Part shown: positions 1-50,213 of the stretch, one piece after another
Position numbering within the stretch: position 1 is the first letter of the stretch
How the letters are laid out: each line of letters opens with the position of its first letter
DNA from: Molossus alvarezi
Taxonomy: Eukaryota; Chordata; Mammalia; Chiroptera; Molossidae
NCBI GenBank assembly: GCA_037176705.1
Contig: CM073887.1
Coordinates: 62,891,001-62,955,000, forward strand
DNA length: 64,000 nucleotides
Reading direction: 5' to 3'
Made by a program: the position numbers and the translations under genes
Notes under the pieces: generated by a model
The model's database searches: none
What the model saw: only the letters and a program-made list of their open reading frames with translations
Told to the model about the DNA's origin: nothing

Positions 1-670
1 CCAGAGTCATACCAGGAACATTGATGCTGACATCCTGCTGCCTGTTACTTTGTGGGTGGTGATAACACCTGATTATGGGGTGGAGTGTGGGGGGGGTGGT
101 CCTCATATCTTCTCATGTAGAGCAAAACTTAATTCTCACGCATGGCTGTCCTTGCAGGCATTTGAGGATGCGCTGTTCCATCCTCCTCACTGGCATGTGC
201 ATTATTTTAGTTTGTCCATATGATTGTCACTCCAGATGAAAACAAACCATGTAAACATAATTAACAAAAGTCTTTTAGACCATATAGTGGAGTGGTTCAC
301 AGTGGGCAGCTTGTAGGAGTGCCTGGTAGAAAGAGGAGTGCAGACCTGGGTTCCAGGCCCAAATCTGTAGCCTATCTAGACCTTGTGGAGTGGCATGCCT
401 ATTCCATTGTCAATACTCAGAGGCTCTTTGTCAACCTCTAGTGTGTGTGGGTGTGCCCCTCCCCTAGACTGCAACAAGGAGAATCTCTCCAGCATCTCAG
501 TCTGTGCTTTTGAAGGCTCAGGGAGCTCCTAGCCAGGTGTCCAGACCTGGGCCCTCCTGATGGTGTAAAAGAAAGAAAATGCCTGTATTTCTGGAGTATC
601 TTAAGTTTTCATACCACTAAGGGTTAAGATCCCAGCTTCAGTCAGTGAGTAGTAAGACTTAGTTCTCCTT

Positions 671-915
671 TTTTAAAAACAAATTTTTTTATTGCTTTTT
701 TTTTTTTTGGTAGAGAGAGAGAGAGAAAACATTGATGAGAGAGAACATCGATTGGCTGCCTCCTGCATGATGAGAGAGAACATCGATTGGCTGCCTCCTG
801 CATGCCCCCACTGGAGATTGGGCCCACAACCTGGGCATGTGTCCTGACTGGGAATTGAACAGGCAACCTCTTGGTGCATGGGTAGACGCTCAACCATGAA
901 CCACTCTGGCCAGGC
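671..915 (-). mobile_element. Ves SINE with internal 35-bp tandem duplication
   Basis: T-rich start, TTGATGAGAGAGAACATCG body, head ending CACTCTGGCCAGG. Flanked by 13-bp duplications CTTAGTTCTCCTT (658-670 and 916-928). A 35-bp block of the body is repeated at 734-768 and 769-803. Confidence 0.85.
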
Positions 916-928
916 CTTAGTTCTCCTT

Positions 929-3900
929 CTGAGCAAACCTTTAGCATAAGACTTTCTATGTCTGCCTTCTCTGCGAGTAACACCCTCCCTGCTCACCCTC
1001 CCAAGCTGTTCCCCTGTCTGGACCATCTCCTCAGATTTTTGTTTCTATCTCAGTCTAAATCTGTGGGGCTCCATCTCAGTACAATTGCCTTACCGTCAGA
1101 ATGCAGGAGTTTTTAATGAAAGCATACAATTTGTGTGCTTTGTTTTGCCCCGTGGGGCAACCCCAGATATCATATACCTCATGAGGCTAATTTACAGAAA
1201 TGTAGATTTAACTAAATTAGCACATAATAAACCCTTACTGTTTGCTGCACACTGAATGTGAAGATGAATGGCAAAAAGAAGTTTCTGCCATGGAAGAATT
1301 TAGTCTGGAGCTGGGAGGAGAGATGAAGCCATTGAGTTATGTAGAAGTTGTTGCCATGGACAGTCCTGGTTATGGACTACATGCAACATGGACCCTGTCA
1401 GTGAGCCCACAGTGATGCTGTGTCCTGGTGGCCCTTTGGGACAGCTAATGGCCCAGGTAGAAGGTGTGCTGTGTGGATGAGCGGAGGGGATTGGGTTTAC
1501 TACTTAGAGTTCGAGAATCATTGTAATAAGTGACCGAGAAGGTGGACTTTTAAGCTGTGTAGACATTTGCCAATAACAAGTGGCAAAGTAGCAGGAACAT
1601 CTCCTCTCAGTCCACTGAGGTTCCCTGTTCTTTGTTCTTAGTTCCGCCTGTTGTAGGAGCCAGCCAAGTGTGCTCCCTGCATCCCTAGTCCTCCCTGTAC
1701 CACCTCCCTCTCCTCAGGGCCTTCTCCTCTTGCCACACCCCACTAACACTTGTGTCCTTTCAGTACTCAGCCTCTGAAGGTGACAGTGTTATTTGATCTA
1801 GCTTTCCTTTTTTTCTTTTAATACAAGACCAAATCATAGTCACTGTTAAGATAAATTATTTAATACAGAAAGTGAAAGTTTCTTAATAATAATCCACTCT
1901 TCAGAAATGAGTGCTGTGGATTTTAGCCCCATTTCTTTCAGTTTCGATTTTAGTAAACTTTCAATATTTTTTCTGCATATTATAAGCACTTTTAAAACAT
2001 GTGAATGGTATTATACCATTGTGCAACTTAATTTTTCATTCATGTTATTTCTAACATCATTATGTCTTTTCACATAGCAAGTCTCTGAGGTATGGATGGG
2101 GAAACGCAGGCTCAGAGAGTGACAAGCTTCCCCCGCCAATTGCTTCCTGAGATCTTGCCTCTTTTCTGCTGTGTCCCAAGTTAAATTGTATTCCTTGTAC
2201 TTAGCTTTAACGGACCTTGACATTGTTTAAAACTCAAGAGCTAATGTTTTTGGTGTGAGTTCCTTGCAGAACACAACCACTGCATCTCTGCCACTGTTGT
2301 TGAGAGGTAAGTGTCAGGAAGTGGCTCAGGCCGGGAGCACAGTAAAGTCTTATTTTGGAAGGGAAAACCAAAGTGCATCTTAGGCATTCTCCCCAGGCCC
2401 CTCCCCAAGCGCCTATGTTTGACTGTCAAGAACATGGTGAGCCTGTGGAGGGTGTGCAGACCCAGGACTCGGCTTTGGAAGTTTCTCAGGCTGCTGACTT
2501 GGGGAGTGTGGTTGGGGTTCCTGGGTCTAAGCAGGAGGCAAGGGAGGGCATACAGAGAGGTGGCACAGCCCCAGTCCCAAGACCACTGGGGTACAGAGAC
2601 CCACCTGTGCTGTGTATCAAAACTCTAAAGTTTGGCCCAGTGGCTGGTGAGGCTGGTGTCTGGATTCCATTGTCCCAGTGTTGGTTGCTTCACAGGCCCT
2701 TCCTGAAAGGAAGGGGTGCTCTGTACTACCCTGAGGACAGTAGCTGCCCCATGTGTAGGCCTTCACCTGTCAGTAGATGCTCCTCAGCTTGTGTGGGTCT
2801 GGTAGACAGCTCATGTCAACATGTCCAAAGTACCTCCACTCCCAACCTTCTTTTCCCGGAAATGCTCCTTCCCCATCTCAGAAAATCAATTTCTTCTTTC
2901 TAGTTGCTCAGGCAAAAACCCAACAAAACAGAGGAACCCTCTCTTGCCTCACGTGCAGCTTTTGGCATGTTGTGATTTTCTTACCTTCTAAAGTAAAACC
3001 CAGCATTTGATCTTGTCTCTGTACCGCTCTGTTCTCTTCCAGTCCTGGGCCACAAGATAGATACAGAAGCCCCCAGTCTGTTTCCAAAATAGCTGATGAT
3101 CCTTTAGAACAAATTGTATCCTAGTATGCTCCCCCTGAGGTCATTCCACACTCTCATCCTCTTTCCCTCATTTCCTCATGCTCACTCCCTTCTCTGGGCT
3201 CTGGAAAAAGCACCCCAAGTCCACTTTTCAGTGCATCGATTCTGTCACTTCTCCCAAACACATTGCTAAACCTCACTTTCCTCATATCTGAAACTGGAAT
3301 ATTGCTCTAGTAATCCCATTGGTGTGTTAGTAACAGAGTAGTATAGTCAAGGTAGTATTAATGATGAAGCCTTAGAGTTATGGCTATGCAAATCGTGTCT
3401 ATTTACTCTCTCTTTTTTATCGGACTGTGTGCCCGACCTGTGCCACTGGTTTTCTGTTGGTCTTCCGAGTCCTGTTTAAAAATTCTGGATTCTGCCACAG
3501 CATAATATATCCTTTGGAGTTGTTTTAAAACAGGTTTTCCTTCTGAACTTCTCAGAACAGTTGGATGGTGGGATTTTACTAAAATAAAGCAGCTTTTGGT
3601 AGAGGCAGTTGAAATTTGCATCTGACCTAAAGCCCCATGTCAGCATTCTGCCCCATGTCAGTGGCCCCATCATCCTAGGTTCAGTCTGTGCTATACCTTT
3701 GTAGCCTCTACTGTAGCTAAAACCTGCCCAGGAAGACCTGGGCTGCATCCCGCCACCTCTCGCTGGCCCAGCCAGGTGGGAGGACAGGACTCATCAGAGC
3801 CAGGATAGTGTTTGGAGAGTGAGGGGGAGAAGGGGCTGAGGCCACCTAGTTTCCAGCCCTGTTCCCTGCCGTAGCAGCCTGTGCCCCAGGCAGCCTTGTG

Positions 3901-6900
3901 CCCTGGTGGCCTCATCTATATAATGGACATACTCCCGTCTGGATCTGCCCTTCAGGCATCAGCCAGCACAGAATCCTACCAAGAGGGCCCCGTATTTCTT
4001 GAACAAAATGGCCTGTGATGAAACTGCTATGGTCACTGCTTCCCCTTTATTTTCCTCTCCTCACCAGGAATTCTGAAGCTGATTCAAATTTGCCATCTGG
4101 GGCAATCCAACCTCTTCACCTCCTCTTTAGAAATTATTCTAATGCACCTCCTCACTGCTTTTTGCATAAATCAGCAGTCACACCTCATTCCACAAGGATG
4201 GTTTCTTTCTGAAACTTTGGCACCATCCCTGCGTCTGCACCTGAAGGGCTGTAGCTGCCAGCCCTGATATGCTGGGGGCACTGGCTTTCTCCCTGAGAGG
4301 AGCTGTAGCTCCTTACAAACACCTGCCCTACCCAGGAGTAAGGCCCCAGGGTCCAGGGATTGGCCATAGCAAGGCCCATTAGGCCCTAAGGCAACTGCCG
4401 GGCTATGTAGAGGTGTCACCCCCCCATGGCCATCCCCCATGGCAGACTCTACTCCCTCCACCTGTGGTTGTCCTTCGTATGGTAGGGGAGGGTTTCAGAG
4501 TGATCTGCCAGAGGCACAGGCCAGGCCATTGGTTCTGGGGTTGGCAGTGATCTAGCCTCTGGGCTGCAGAGTGAGTTGCCATGACACTGCACACACAGCA
4601 CAAGGTGGCAGATTCCTGGGCTCTCTACTGGGGCTGGAGGGAGTGGCCCTGTGTGTATGGGGCTCTGCTCTGGCCGGCCCTTCATGATCTGCTTGTTTTA
4701 TACCAGTGATGATGAAGTAAGGCCGCTTGGCACCACATCACCTGGCTGGTCACCTGACACACAATGATCTTGTTGTCTCCCCGCCTTATCTGTGAGCAGT
4801 TGGGAGGAATGATTTTACACAAGTTCTAGGGTTCATATGAGCTTTATGGATACGATCCTGGGACTTACACTATAGGGAGCCTCACTGGGCTAGAGCAGAG
4901 GTAGAGTGGGGAAACATGGGTGTTCCAAGTGCAGGATTAGGGGACATAGTGGTATGCAGTGGGAGGAGTACATTCTCCCTGTCTACCTGGGACATCCCTC
5001 ATCCCCAGTGGGCACCATCAGCCAGACTGGGAACTTCTCCCTCAGGGTCAGAATTTTCCCAGACTCCAGTGGAGGCCCTCCTTGCCTGAGATCCTGGTAT
5101 CCTCTCATCTTCTACCCAGACAGGCTTCTTCCCAGTCCTAGGGGTACACATACCTGCCAGCCAAGGTGGCCTCAGATAGTGCTCCTCTTGTCCAATTCCC
5201 AAATGTTTGAGGAGCTCCTGTTTCAGGCTGTGACCAAAGGAAAAATGACCCATCTCTCCCACTTAGGGCAGTGCCTTATCTGCAGTGTGGTGGAGAGACA
5301 GAATGGACAGACTCAGTGAGTATGCTGATGGGGTTTGTGGTCAAAGCATGTTGGAAAAAGGCAGAAAACCTAGCGCTTTAGGCAAAGAGGCAAATGGGAG
5401 CATCCCTCGCTTCCCTGTGGGACAGTGGGGAGATGATAGGGAGGTAGATGAGGGGATGGGGAGATCTGGGCGAGAGCAGAGGGATGGGAGTTGTATGGGG
5501 GCGGCTGAGGCTGAGCAGTTGCTAAAGGGTAGATCAAAGGCACAGTCTGGGATGCCAGGAAGGTTGGAGGCAGATGAAGGCCAAGCCATAACCAGTAGCC
5601 CTGCACTCCATCTGGATGGAGTGGGGAGCCAACCTAGGGGTGATGTGGCCATGGGGTGGCCTGTTCTGTTCACCCTTTTGGGCTGCCTGTAGGAGCAGAT
5701 GTCAGTGCCATGTTGGTCTAACACGTGTGCAGAGGGACTGCTCTACCTCCTGGTCAAGGAGCAAGAAGCAGCTGTCCTTTCCTTCCTTTCAGTCTAAGTC
5801 CACAGTAGGGCCTGTTGGGGCAGGGCCTCCTTTAAGGATTTTGTGAGTGAGTCAGCTTAGCAGCCTATTCTATATATGGTGATGTGGCCCCTTTGTTGCC
5901 CTGTGCTTCCCCCAGCCTCCCAGAAAGGTGGGCTCCAGGACTGGGTCTACCCAGCCCTGTCCAGAACAGGCCTCGCAGGGTGTTCACTGGTGAGGAAGCT
6001 GAGGTGCTAGGAGGCCATGTAGACACACCACAGGTATGAATTGGGAGTCTGAGGAGTTCACATGGTGCACTCCTCCCACTGGCCCGGTGTTGGTGGGCAT
6101 GGCTCCTGACTATCCTGAGGAGAACTTGTACTTTGGGAATTCTATTAGAGCCTGGCAGCTAAATTTCTTTCTGTTCCCTGGTGAATTCTCACAGTTTGTT
6201 TCTGGTGTCCTGCCCTATTGGAACATCGAGACCCAACTCGGAGCGGCCACTTTGAGAGCGGGTGCCTATGTCCCAAACTGCAGTGGAATGCCTGCAGCCT
6301 CCCTGCAGACAGACATCACTGACCTTCTTCTCTGCTGTCTCTGTGAGGGTTAACAGCACTTCAGCTTATTGTCTGGAACCAGTTCAGACTAGTTTTCTGG
6401 AAGGTGCTTTATCTCTCAGACTGAATCCTGGGAAGGGTCATGTGGAGCCCAATGATGTCATGGGATCAAAAACTGACTCAGCTGTTTTTTTCTTCTTTTC
6501 TTTTTTCTTTAAATTAAGATATGTGTGTGCTGCAGGTATAGGGCACTGGCATGGTAATGGGCCAGGCCTCACCCTACTCAAAGTTTACCTCACTAGCAGT
6601 CAGAAGATTAAAAGTTATCCCCACTCCTCAACCCTCACCAAAGGGGAGAAGGGTCAAGGGTCAGCCTGAGTTTTTGCAGTGCAGGACTAGATCTGAGCCG
6701 TGACCTTGCTCCTGGGAGAACATGAACCTCTTTCCTGGATTCCAGACACCTCTAGGGAATTCAGTTTTCTTCTATTTGCTGAGTCTGAAGCACCAGGAAT
6801 TCCCCTTCTTTCTGATAAACAGCCTCCTTCCATTGTTCGGTCCAGGTCCTTGAGGTCTCAACTCACTGAGATGCTCCACCACTCTTGTCCCAGCCTTCCC

Positions 6901-7072
6901 CAAGGCAGTAAAGAAATGTCCCGGGTATACTTTGTGGGCCCTGTGTTGTGTACCTACTTCTGTCATAGTCACGTGGTGAGGAAAATGCTCCAAGTTGACG
7001 CTGAAAAGTTTCTAAGAAGGTAGCAACTCTATTGTGCCAAGTTTAAATATCTTGTTTTCTCCTTCCTCAAAG
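929..7072. other. GATAD2A 5' intron, no gene seen
   Basis: About 6.1 kb of mostly single-copy intron with no exon, recent SINE or convincing ORF. Upstream noncoding exons could be hidden here but none is recognisable. An AP-1/CRE-like motif pair lies near 6453-6482. Confidence 0.6.
6453..6482. promoter_or_regulatory. CRE/AP-1-like motif pair in intron
   Basis: TGATGTCATG (6453-6462) and CTGACTCAGC (6473-6482), matches to ATF/CRE-like and AP-1/MARE sites within 30 bp. Function is inferred only. Confidence 0.25.
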
Positions 7073-44570
<37,498 letters not shown>

Positions 44571-45337
44571 ATGTTGTGTGAATATCAGTGTTTAGAAAAC
44601 ATTTTTGACAAGCGATAGAAGACCTAGTTTTGCAAAATGTTCTAATTTTTTGTTCTGTAGAACCCTAAATTTCTCATTGATTTTTGTTTTAAGTTACATG
44701 GGCTAAAGGAGGGGAGGGCAGGGAAGGGTGGCTTTCATTACAAGATGCAGGGATTGGAGGGAAATTAACATTCAGAAGTGGTGGGAAAGGATATGTTTAT
44801 ACACCAAAAACTCAAGAGTATGCAAGCATTTCTATTTCTTGCATTTTTTTTGTGTGCCTGGTAAATAAATACCTGTCTTATACTACCCTGAGCTGTTAGC
44901 CCTCTCTGTTCAGGTATATGGGCCAAACTCACCAAAACCTGTAATAATGAGCACTGGGCTGGCCACTGGCAGCAAACAAACCTCAGTTCTGTGCAATAAC
45001 TAACTGGATCAGGTGTCAGGGCTGAGGTCACTTTTGCACTGGAGGGGTGTACCATGATTATTTCCCCTCACCCAGCCAAGTTGATTGGGTCTGTGACTCG
45101 GGGGCATATGTTGGTCCCCAGTCCCATCAGAACCTGGCTTATAAACTGCGCTCAGAGACCACTTCTCATCTCACCTTGCCTGGCCAGACCACCTCTGGCA
45201 GAAAACAGGACAGCTGGGCCCTGGCTTTGCCTTCTCTCCAGCCCTGCATCCCCAGGCACAAAAGGAGGTCAAGGATGTGAGAGGCTTTAATCTTTAGTTT
45301 ACTTATGCTTTAAAATTCCTACCACCCCTCCCCCGCA
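44571..45337. other. Intergenic, downstream of GATAD2A
   Basis: No gene; possible longer GATAD2A 3'UTR. Confidence 0.5.
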
Positions 45338-45533
45338 GCCTCACTGGTGTGGCTCAGTGGTTTAGCATCGACCCATGCACCAAGAGGTCACTGGTTCCAT
45401 TCCTGGTCAGGGCACATGCCCAGGTTATGGGCCAAATTCCCAGTGGGGGGGGGGGGCATGCGGGAGGCGGGCAGTTGATGTTCTCTCTCAGTCATGTTTC
45501 TGTCTCCCTCTCACTCTCTAAAATCAATAAAGA
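45338..45533 (+). mobile_element. Ves SINE
   Basis: GCCTCACTGGTGTGGCTCAG head and AAATCAATAAAGAAAAAAAA tail. Near-matching flanks AAATTCCTACCACCCC and AAATTCCTAGCCCCC. Includes an 11-G run. Confidence 0.88.
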
Positions 45534-45920
45534 AAAAAAATTCCTAGCCCCCTTTTTTCTTCAGTTTCCCACTTTGCAGTGTAATGTCCATGATAAGCTC
45601 TAAATGGCTGGTTATTTGATAGAATTCAAAATGTTACAGGAAAGGCATCATTAAATACCTCTCTGGGTGTGGAGTTTGGATATACTAGGAGAGGGTGTTA
45701 ATAATAAAGGTGTTCTCCCAGCAGCAAAGCTCACCCACTCAAAATCTGCCACAGTGCTTGGGTCCTGGTTTCCCCCAGGAGTGTCAGGGCTGAGAGGACC
45801 TGGTTCCCAGGAGCAGTGAGAATGTAGGAGCCCCTAGGCCTAAATGACTATTGTAATGGTCTCTAGTTACCTGTGACATGAACTCCTGACTACAACTGGA
45901 AACTTAAAAATGTTAGCCAT
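45534..45920. other. Intergenic, nothing recognised
   Basis: Short unique stretch between SINEs. Confidence 0.5.
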
Positions 45921-46111
45921 GGCCCAGCTGGTGTGGCTTAGTTAGATGAGTGTCATCCTGTGCACCAAGAGGTCATGGGTTTGATTCTGGGTTGGGGCAC
46001 ATGCCTGAGTTTCAGGATTGATCCCTGGTTGGCGGGGAGGAGGCATGCAGGAGGCAGCCAATCAATGTTTCTCGTTTTTTCCCCCTACCCCTCTCTCTGA
46101 AATTAAATTTT
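45921..46111 (+). mobile_element. Ves SINE (base of a stacked group)
   Basis: GCCCAGCTGGTGTGGCTTAG head, CAATCAATGTTTCTCG, ends CTGAAATTAAATTTT. Its left flank TAAAAATGTTAGCC resembles 46598-46612, after two more insertions. Confidence 0.85.
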
Positions 46112-46127
46112 AAAAAAGAACTTTGTC

Positions 46128-46330
46128 GCCCAGCCGGTGTGGCTCAGTGGTTGAGCATGGACCCATACACCAAGACTCCCAGTCAGGGCACATGCCCAGG
46201 TTGTGGGCCAAATCCACAGTGGGGGCATTCAGGAGGCAGCCAATCAATGTTCTCTCTCGTCGATGTTTCTGTCTCCCTCTCCTTTCCTCTCTCTACAATC
46301 AATAAAGAAAAAAATTAAAAATAAGTAAAG
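46128..46330 (+). mobile_element. Ves SINE (stacked, second)
   Basis: Between AAAAAAGAACTTTGTC (46112-46127) and AAAAAAGAACTTTCT (46331-46345). Head GCCCAGCCGGTGTGGCTCAG. Confidence 0.9.
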
Positions 46331-46345
46331 AAAAAAGAACTTTCT

Positions 46346-46560
46346 GCCCTGGCTGGTTTGGCTCAGAAGTCAGAGCTTCAGCCCGTGGACTGGAGAGTCC
46401 TGGGTTCGGTTCCCACAAAGGGTACATAACTCGGTTTCAGTTTGTCCGTGTGGGTGGCGACCACTTGATGTGTCTCTCACATCGATGTTTCTCTCACTTC
46501 CTCCTCTCCTGCTGTATCTGAAGATAAATGCAAAAAAAAGTATCCTCAGGAGAGGATTTT
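46346..46560 (+). mobile_element. Ves SINE (stacked, third)
   Basis: Between AAAAAAGAACTTTCT copies at 46331-46345 and 46561-46575, the same target as its neighbour. Belongs to the GCCCTGGCTGGTTTGGCTC subfamily. Confidence 0.9.
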
Positions 46561-46613
46561 AAAAAAGAACTTTCTATCTGATAATAAAAATCACTTCTAA
46601 AAAATGTCAGCCG

Positions 46614-46871
46614 AGCTCTGGCCGGTTTGGCTCAGCCATTGGAGTGTCAGACCTTGGACCGAAGAGTCATGGGTTCAATTTCAGTTAAGGGCATGTACCT
46701 CGGTTGCGGTTCGTCCCCGGCCCGGCCCGGCCCGGCCCTGGCCCTGATCGGGGTTGTGCAGGAAGCAATCAGTCGATGTGCGTCTCTCCTCTCTTTCTCT
46801 GTCTCTTCCCCCCCTCCCATTCTATCTGAAGATAAATGGAAAAATATCCTTGGATGAAGATTAAAAAAAAA
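46614..46871 (+). mobile_element. Ves SINE with CCCGG expansion
   Basis: GCTCTGGCCGGTTTGGCTC head, tail GATTAAAAAAAAAG. Includes four tandem CCCGG-type units at about 46716-46738. Confidence 0.9.
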
Positions 46872-47311
46872 GTCATTCTGTGGACTGGGGTATGGGGTTC
46901 ACAAAGCTTATTCCCCATTTTGATGGGGGAGTAGGTTTGAAATGGCTGAGTGTGTATATATTTATGTGCATTGATACAAGCATGTCCCCTTGGAGCCTCC
47001 CATGGCTCTGGCCATCCTGCGCATGTCATGGGGACTCTGATCCTCATTGTCCCAAGTTTGACATCAGGACTCACACCTTTGACAAGGCAGAGAATGGCCC
47101 TTTCCCAGGTGTCTTGGGTTCTGTCTGTCATCCAAGACTTGCAAAAAGTTCACCCCAGTGCAGAGGGAATGAAAGAGGCGACTATATAGCCCTGCCATGT
47201 GTTTCACAGGGTATAAATAATGGAAATAATGGTCTTTGTTACTCCTACATAGGGTTTTGTTTCCTTCTGATGCCGAGTTATGCTGCACGTGACATTTGCC
47301 TAAAGAACTCA
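46872..47311. other. Intergenic, nothing recognised
   Basis: Unique sequence with overlapping chance ORFs (up to 145 codons). Confidence 0.5.
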
Positions 47312-47323
47312 GACTGAGCTTTT

Positions 47324-47575
47324 TTAAATTTAATTTTTGTTTTGTTAATCCTCACCCAAGGATATTTTTCCATTGATTTTTAGATAGCATGGAAGGGAGG
47401 GAGGGAGACAAACATCAATGTGAGATAGACACATCAATTGGTTGTCTCCCGCATGACCCCCGACTGGGACCGGGGATCGAATCTGCAACCCAAGTATGTG
47501 CCCTTGGCCAAGAATCATACTTGGACCATTTGGTCCATGGGCTGATGCTCTAACTTCTGAGCCAAACCAGCCTGG
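47324..47575 (-). mobile_element. Ves SINE
   Basis: CTGAGCTTTTTT duplications (47312-47323 and 47576-47587). TTAATCCTCACCCAAGG start, ends GAGCCAAACCAGCCTGGG. Confidence 0.9.
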
Positions 47576-47604
47576 GCTGAGCTTTTTTTTTTTTTTTTTT
47601 TTTT

Positions 47605-48194
47605 AAAGACAGCTAAAGTTTTCTCATCCTTAACAAAGAAAGTATAATAAACAGTTACATTAGTGCAGGGTATTTGGGAGGTATTTTTGGTGGGTGTTGT
47701 CACTTGTATTTATTGTGACTAAATTTTTTATAATAATGTAAAACCAAAACGTTGACCACCAAACCAGAATAGTAGTTCCATAAACAGAGGCTGGAGTCAA
47801 TGGCCATACATGGTGTTATGAGGGACATGATGTGTTGACTCTGTGTGTGTGCGTGTGTATATATTTTTTTGTCTCCTTGGCTCTGGTTTTCCTCTATTAT
47901 TTAGTCCAGCTACTGGGCAGGTTGGAAACTTTGGGTAAGTGCAGCAGGGTGACCCTTTGTTAAGGGAGAAGTCTTTGCTGGATCAGCCACAGGCTCCTTA
48001 GTGGACCCGAGGGTGAGTCTGTTTCTCCAGCTAACAAATGGGACACTCACCCTGGTTCCCTGAGACTTTGTCCCTTCTAAACCAAGCCATAGCATGGAAA
48101 AAGACCTTGGCCCATTGCTCATGCAGATTCATCAGTGAGGAATAGAAACAGGCATGTGCCACCCCACAGGCATTGGGATCAAATCTGTGACGAT
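47605..48194. other. Intergenic, nothing recognised
   Basis: Unique sequence, no gene. Confidence 0.5.
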
Positions 48195-48211
48195 GGCAAA
48201 GAGGGAAAAGA

Positions 48212-48400
48212 ACTGCCCGGCTGGTGTGGCTCAGTGGATTGAGCATTGTCCCATAGACTGAGAGGTCCTGTTTTGATTCCTGGTCAGGGCACATTCCCTG
48301 GTTGCGGGATCCATCCCCAGTAGGGGGTGTGCAGGAGGCAGCCGATTGATTTTTCTCTCACATCAATGTTTCTCTCTCTCAAAAATCAAAACATTTTTTT
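48212..48400 (+). mobile_element. Ves SINE
   Basis: GCCCGGCTGGTGTGGCTCAG head, tail CTCTCAAAAATCAAAAC; flanks AAAGAGGGAAAAGAA and AAAGAGGGAGAAGAA. Confidence 0.88.
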
Positions 48401-48762
48401 AAAAAGAGGGAGAAGAATGGAATGACAAGAAGGAGGTGAACTTGGAGGCCAAGTCTTGAATGAAAAGGGAAAAAGTACTGCTGGGAGTGGGAACAGCCAG
48501 TGATAAGTCTCAAGAGTTGTGACCAAGCCTGGCATCTGGAGGACAAGAAAGGCAGTGTGGCTGGACAGGGAACAGGTGAGGATGTGGGTTTTATTCTGAG
48601 TGTAGTGGGAGCCTTGAGAAGGCTTGAGGTACAGTCCTCCCGGAAGGCACAGCCCTTCCTAACCCCAAGGATGTGTTCCTGCCCCCATTTTCCTTCCAGG
48701 TGCAGAGCCTGAGGTATGGTTCAGATCAGGAGAGGAACCCTTCTAGTGTAAACCAAAGGGTT

Positions 48763-48997
48763 GGGTTTTTGTTTTGTTTTGATCCTCACCCGAGGACATT
48801 TTTCCGTTCAGATAGAATGGGAAGGAGAGAGAGAAACATCAATGTGAAAGGGACACATCGAGTGGTTGTCACCCACACAACCCAACCAGGGCCGGGGTCA
48901 AACTGCAACCGAGGTTCGTGCCCTTAGCGAAAACCGAACCCGGGTGTCTCTGGACCACAGGCCGACGCTCCAACCGCTGAGCCAAACCAGCCAGGGC
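48763..48997 (-). mobile_element. Ves SINE
   Basis: GATCCTCACCCGAGGACATT start, ends GAGCCAAACCAGCCAGGG; CCAAAGGGTT at both flanks. Confidence 0.9.
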
Positions 48998-50189
48998 CAA
49001 AGGGTTTTTGTTTTTTTGGTCTCAGTTCAAATGTGAACAAGCCAGGATTGGAAGCAAGGCACTTCCCCTCTCTTAGCCTATTTCCTCACTGCAAAATGAG
49101 GTGGGTGGGGCCACAGCTGATTTGAAGAGGGTGAGGGAAGAGCTGGCACTTAATCCCCAGGGCATCTGAGAGCCATGGAGGGCCAGTGAGCAGGGGTAGG
49201 GCATTATCAGACCCACAAGCTGACCAGTCTCTTTAGACTGGTCATGGGCCTCAGATGGAGGTAGACAGGATTAAGGACTAGGGAAACGTTTCCCATACCA
49301 GTAACCTCATTGTAGTAAAATAACCCCCAAACTCCCCCAGGCCATATGGGGTCCCCTTTCCAGACTTACACCTTTATCTCTCCACCTCCTCTCTACTGTA
49401 ACCACAGGAGCTCCTCCTGGCATTACTCAAACACACCAGTTCCATCCTGTTTGGGAACTCATGAAACTTTCTGCTGTTTCCAGTGGCTGATTCCTTCAGG
49501 GTTCAGTTCAAATATCTGCTTCAATCCCTCAGCATTTAACACGTTACAATTTTTAAAAGATTTCCACACAATATTTTTACTTGACTTTTCACTTGCCTCC
49601 TCACAGAGGGTAGGGATGGATCTAAGGCTCTTTGCTGAGTTCCAGAGCTTGGTACCCAGCAGTTCAATAAATGCATGAATGAAAAGAGAACTGAACGAAT
49701 CAGCTTGTCCAGTGGGCTTAGGCCCCAGCCTTGACCCACCCCACTAGACTCTAACCCTCATTAAGGAAGGGGCTCTTACCAAGGAGAGCTTCCACCACCT
49801 CCCCACCCTACTTCAGCTATATCTGGGTTCAAATCCCAGCTGTGTTCTTGGGCAGTTGACATCTGTGTGGACATCAATTTCCTCATTTATAAACACTCAG
49901 AGAGGGCCTCCCCACCCACCCACGCCGTTCCCTTCTTAAAACGTGCAGGGTGCAGGGTCTTTGCTCTCCACCCCAACATTTCTATTCCCAGGACCATCAT
50001 GACCCCGGAAACAACCTCAAAGCTACTTCTTTTGGGGGGGGGCAAAAATGTCCTGGTTCGAATCCTCTTAATTCCCTTTTGAGAACTAGCAAGAACCCTA
50101 ACGAACCATTCTTTAAAATGGAGGGCCCGCGCCTGCCTTCCAGAGAGCGACACCCCCCACCCCCACCCCCGCTCCGTAAAAGGGAGCCA
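48998..50189. repeat. Intergenic with MIR and L2 relics
   Basis: MIR-like core at about 49020-49105 (TTTCCTCACTGCAAAATGAGG), an L2-like 3' end at about 49340-49690 ending CAATAAATGCATGAATG, and another MIR core at about 49825-49905. No gene. Confidence 0.55.
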
Positions 50190-50207
50190 GAAGCGAGGTA
50201 GAGCGAG

Positions 50208-50213
50208 TTTATT
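50208..50213 (-). terminator. TSSK6: TSSK6 polyadenylation signal
   Basis: TTTATT on the plus strand reads AATAAA on the minus strand, about 415 nt past the TSSK6 stop. It defines a likely 3'UTR of 50190-50627. Confidence 0.55.
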
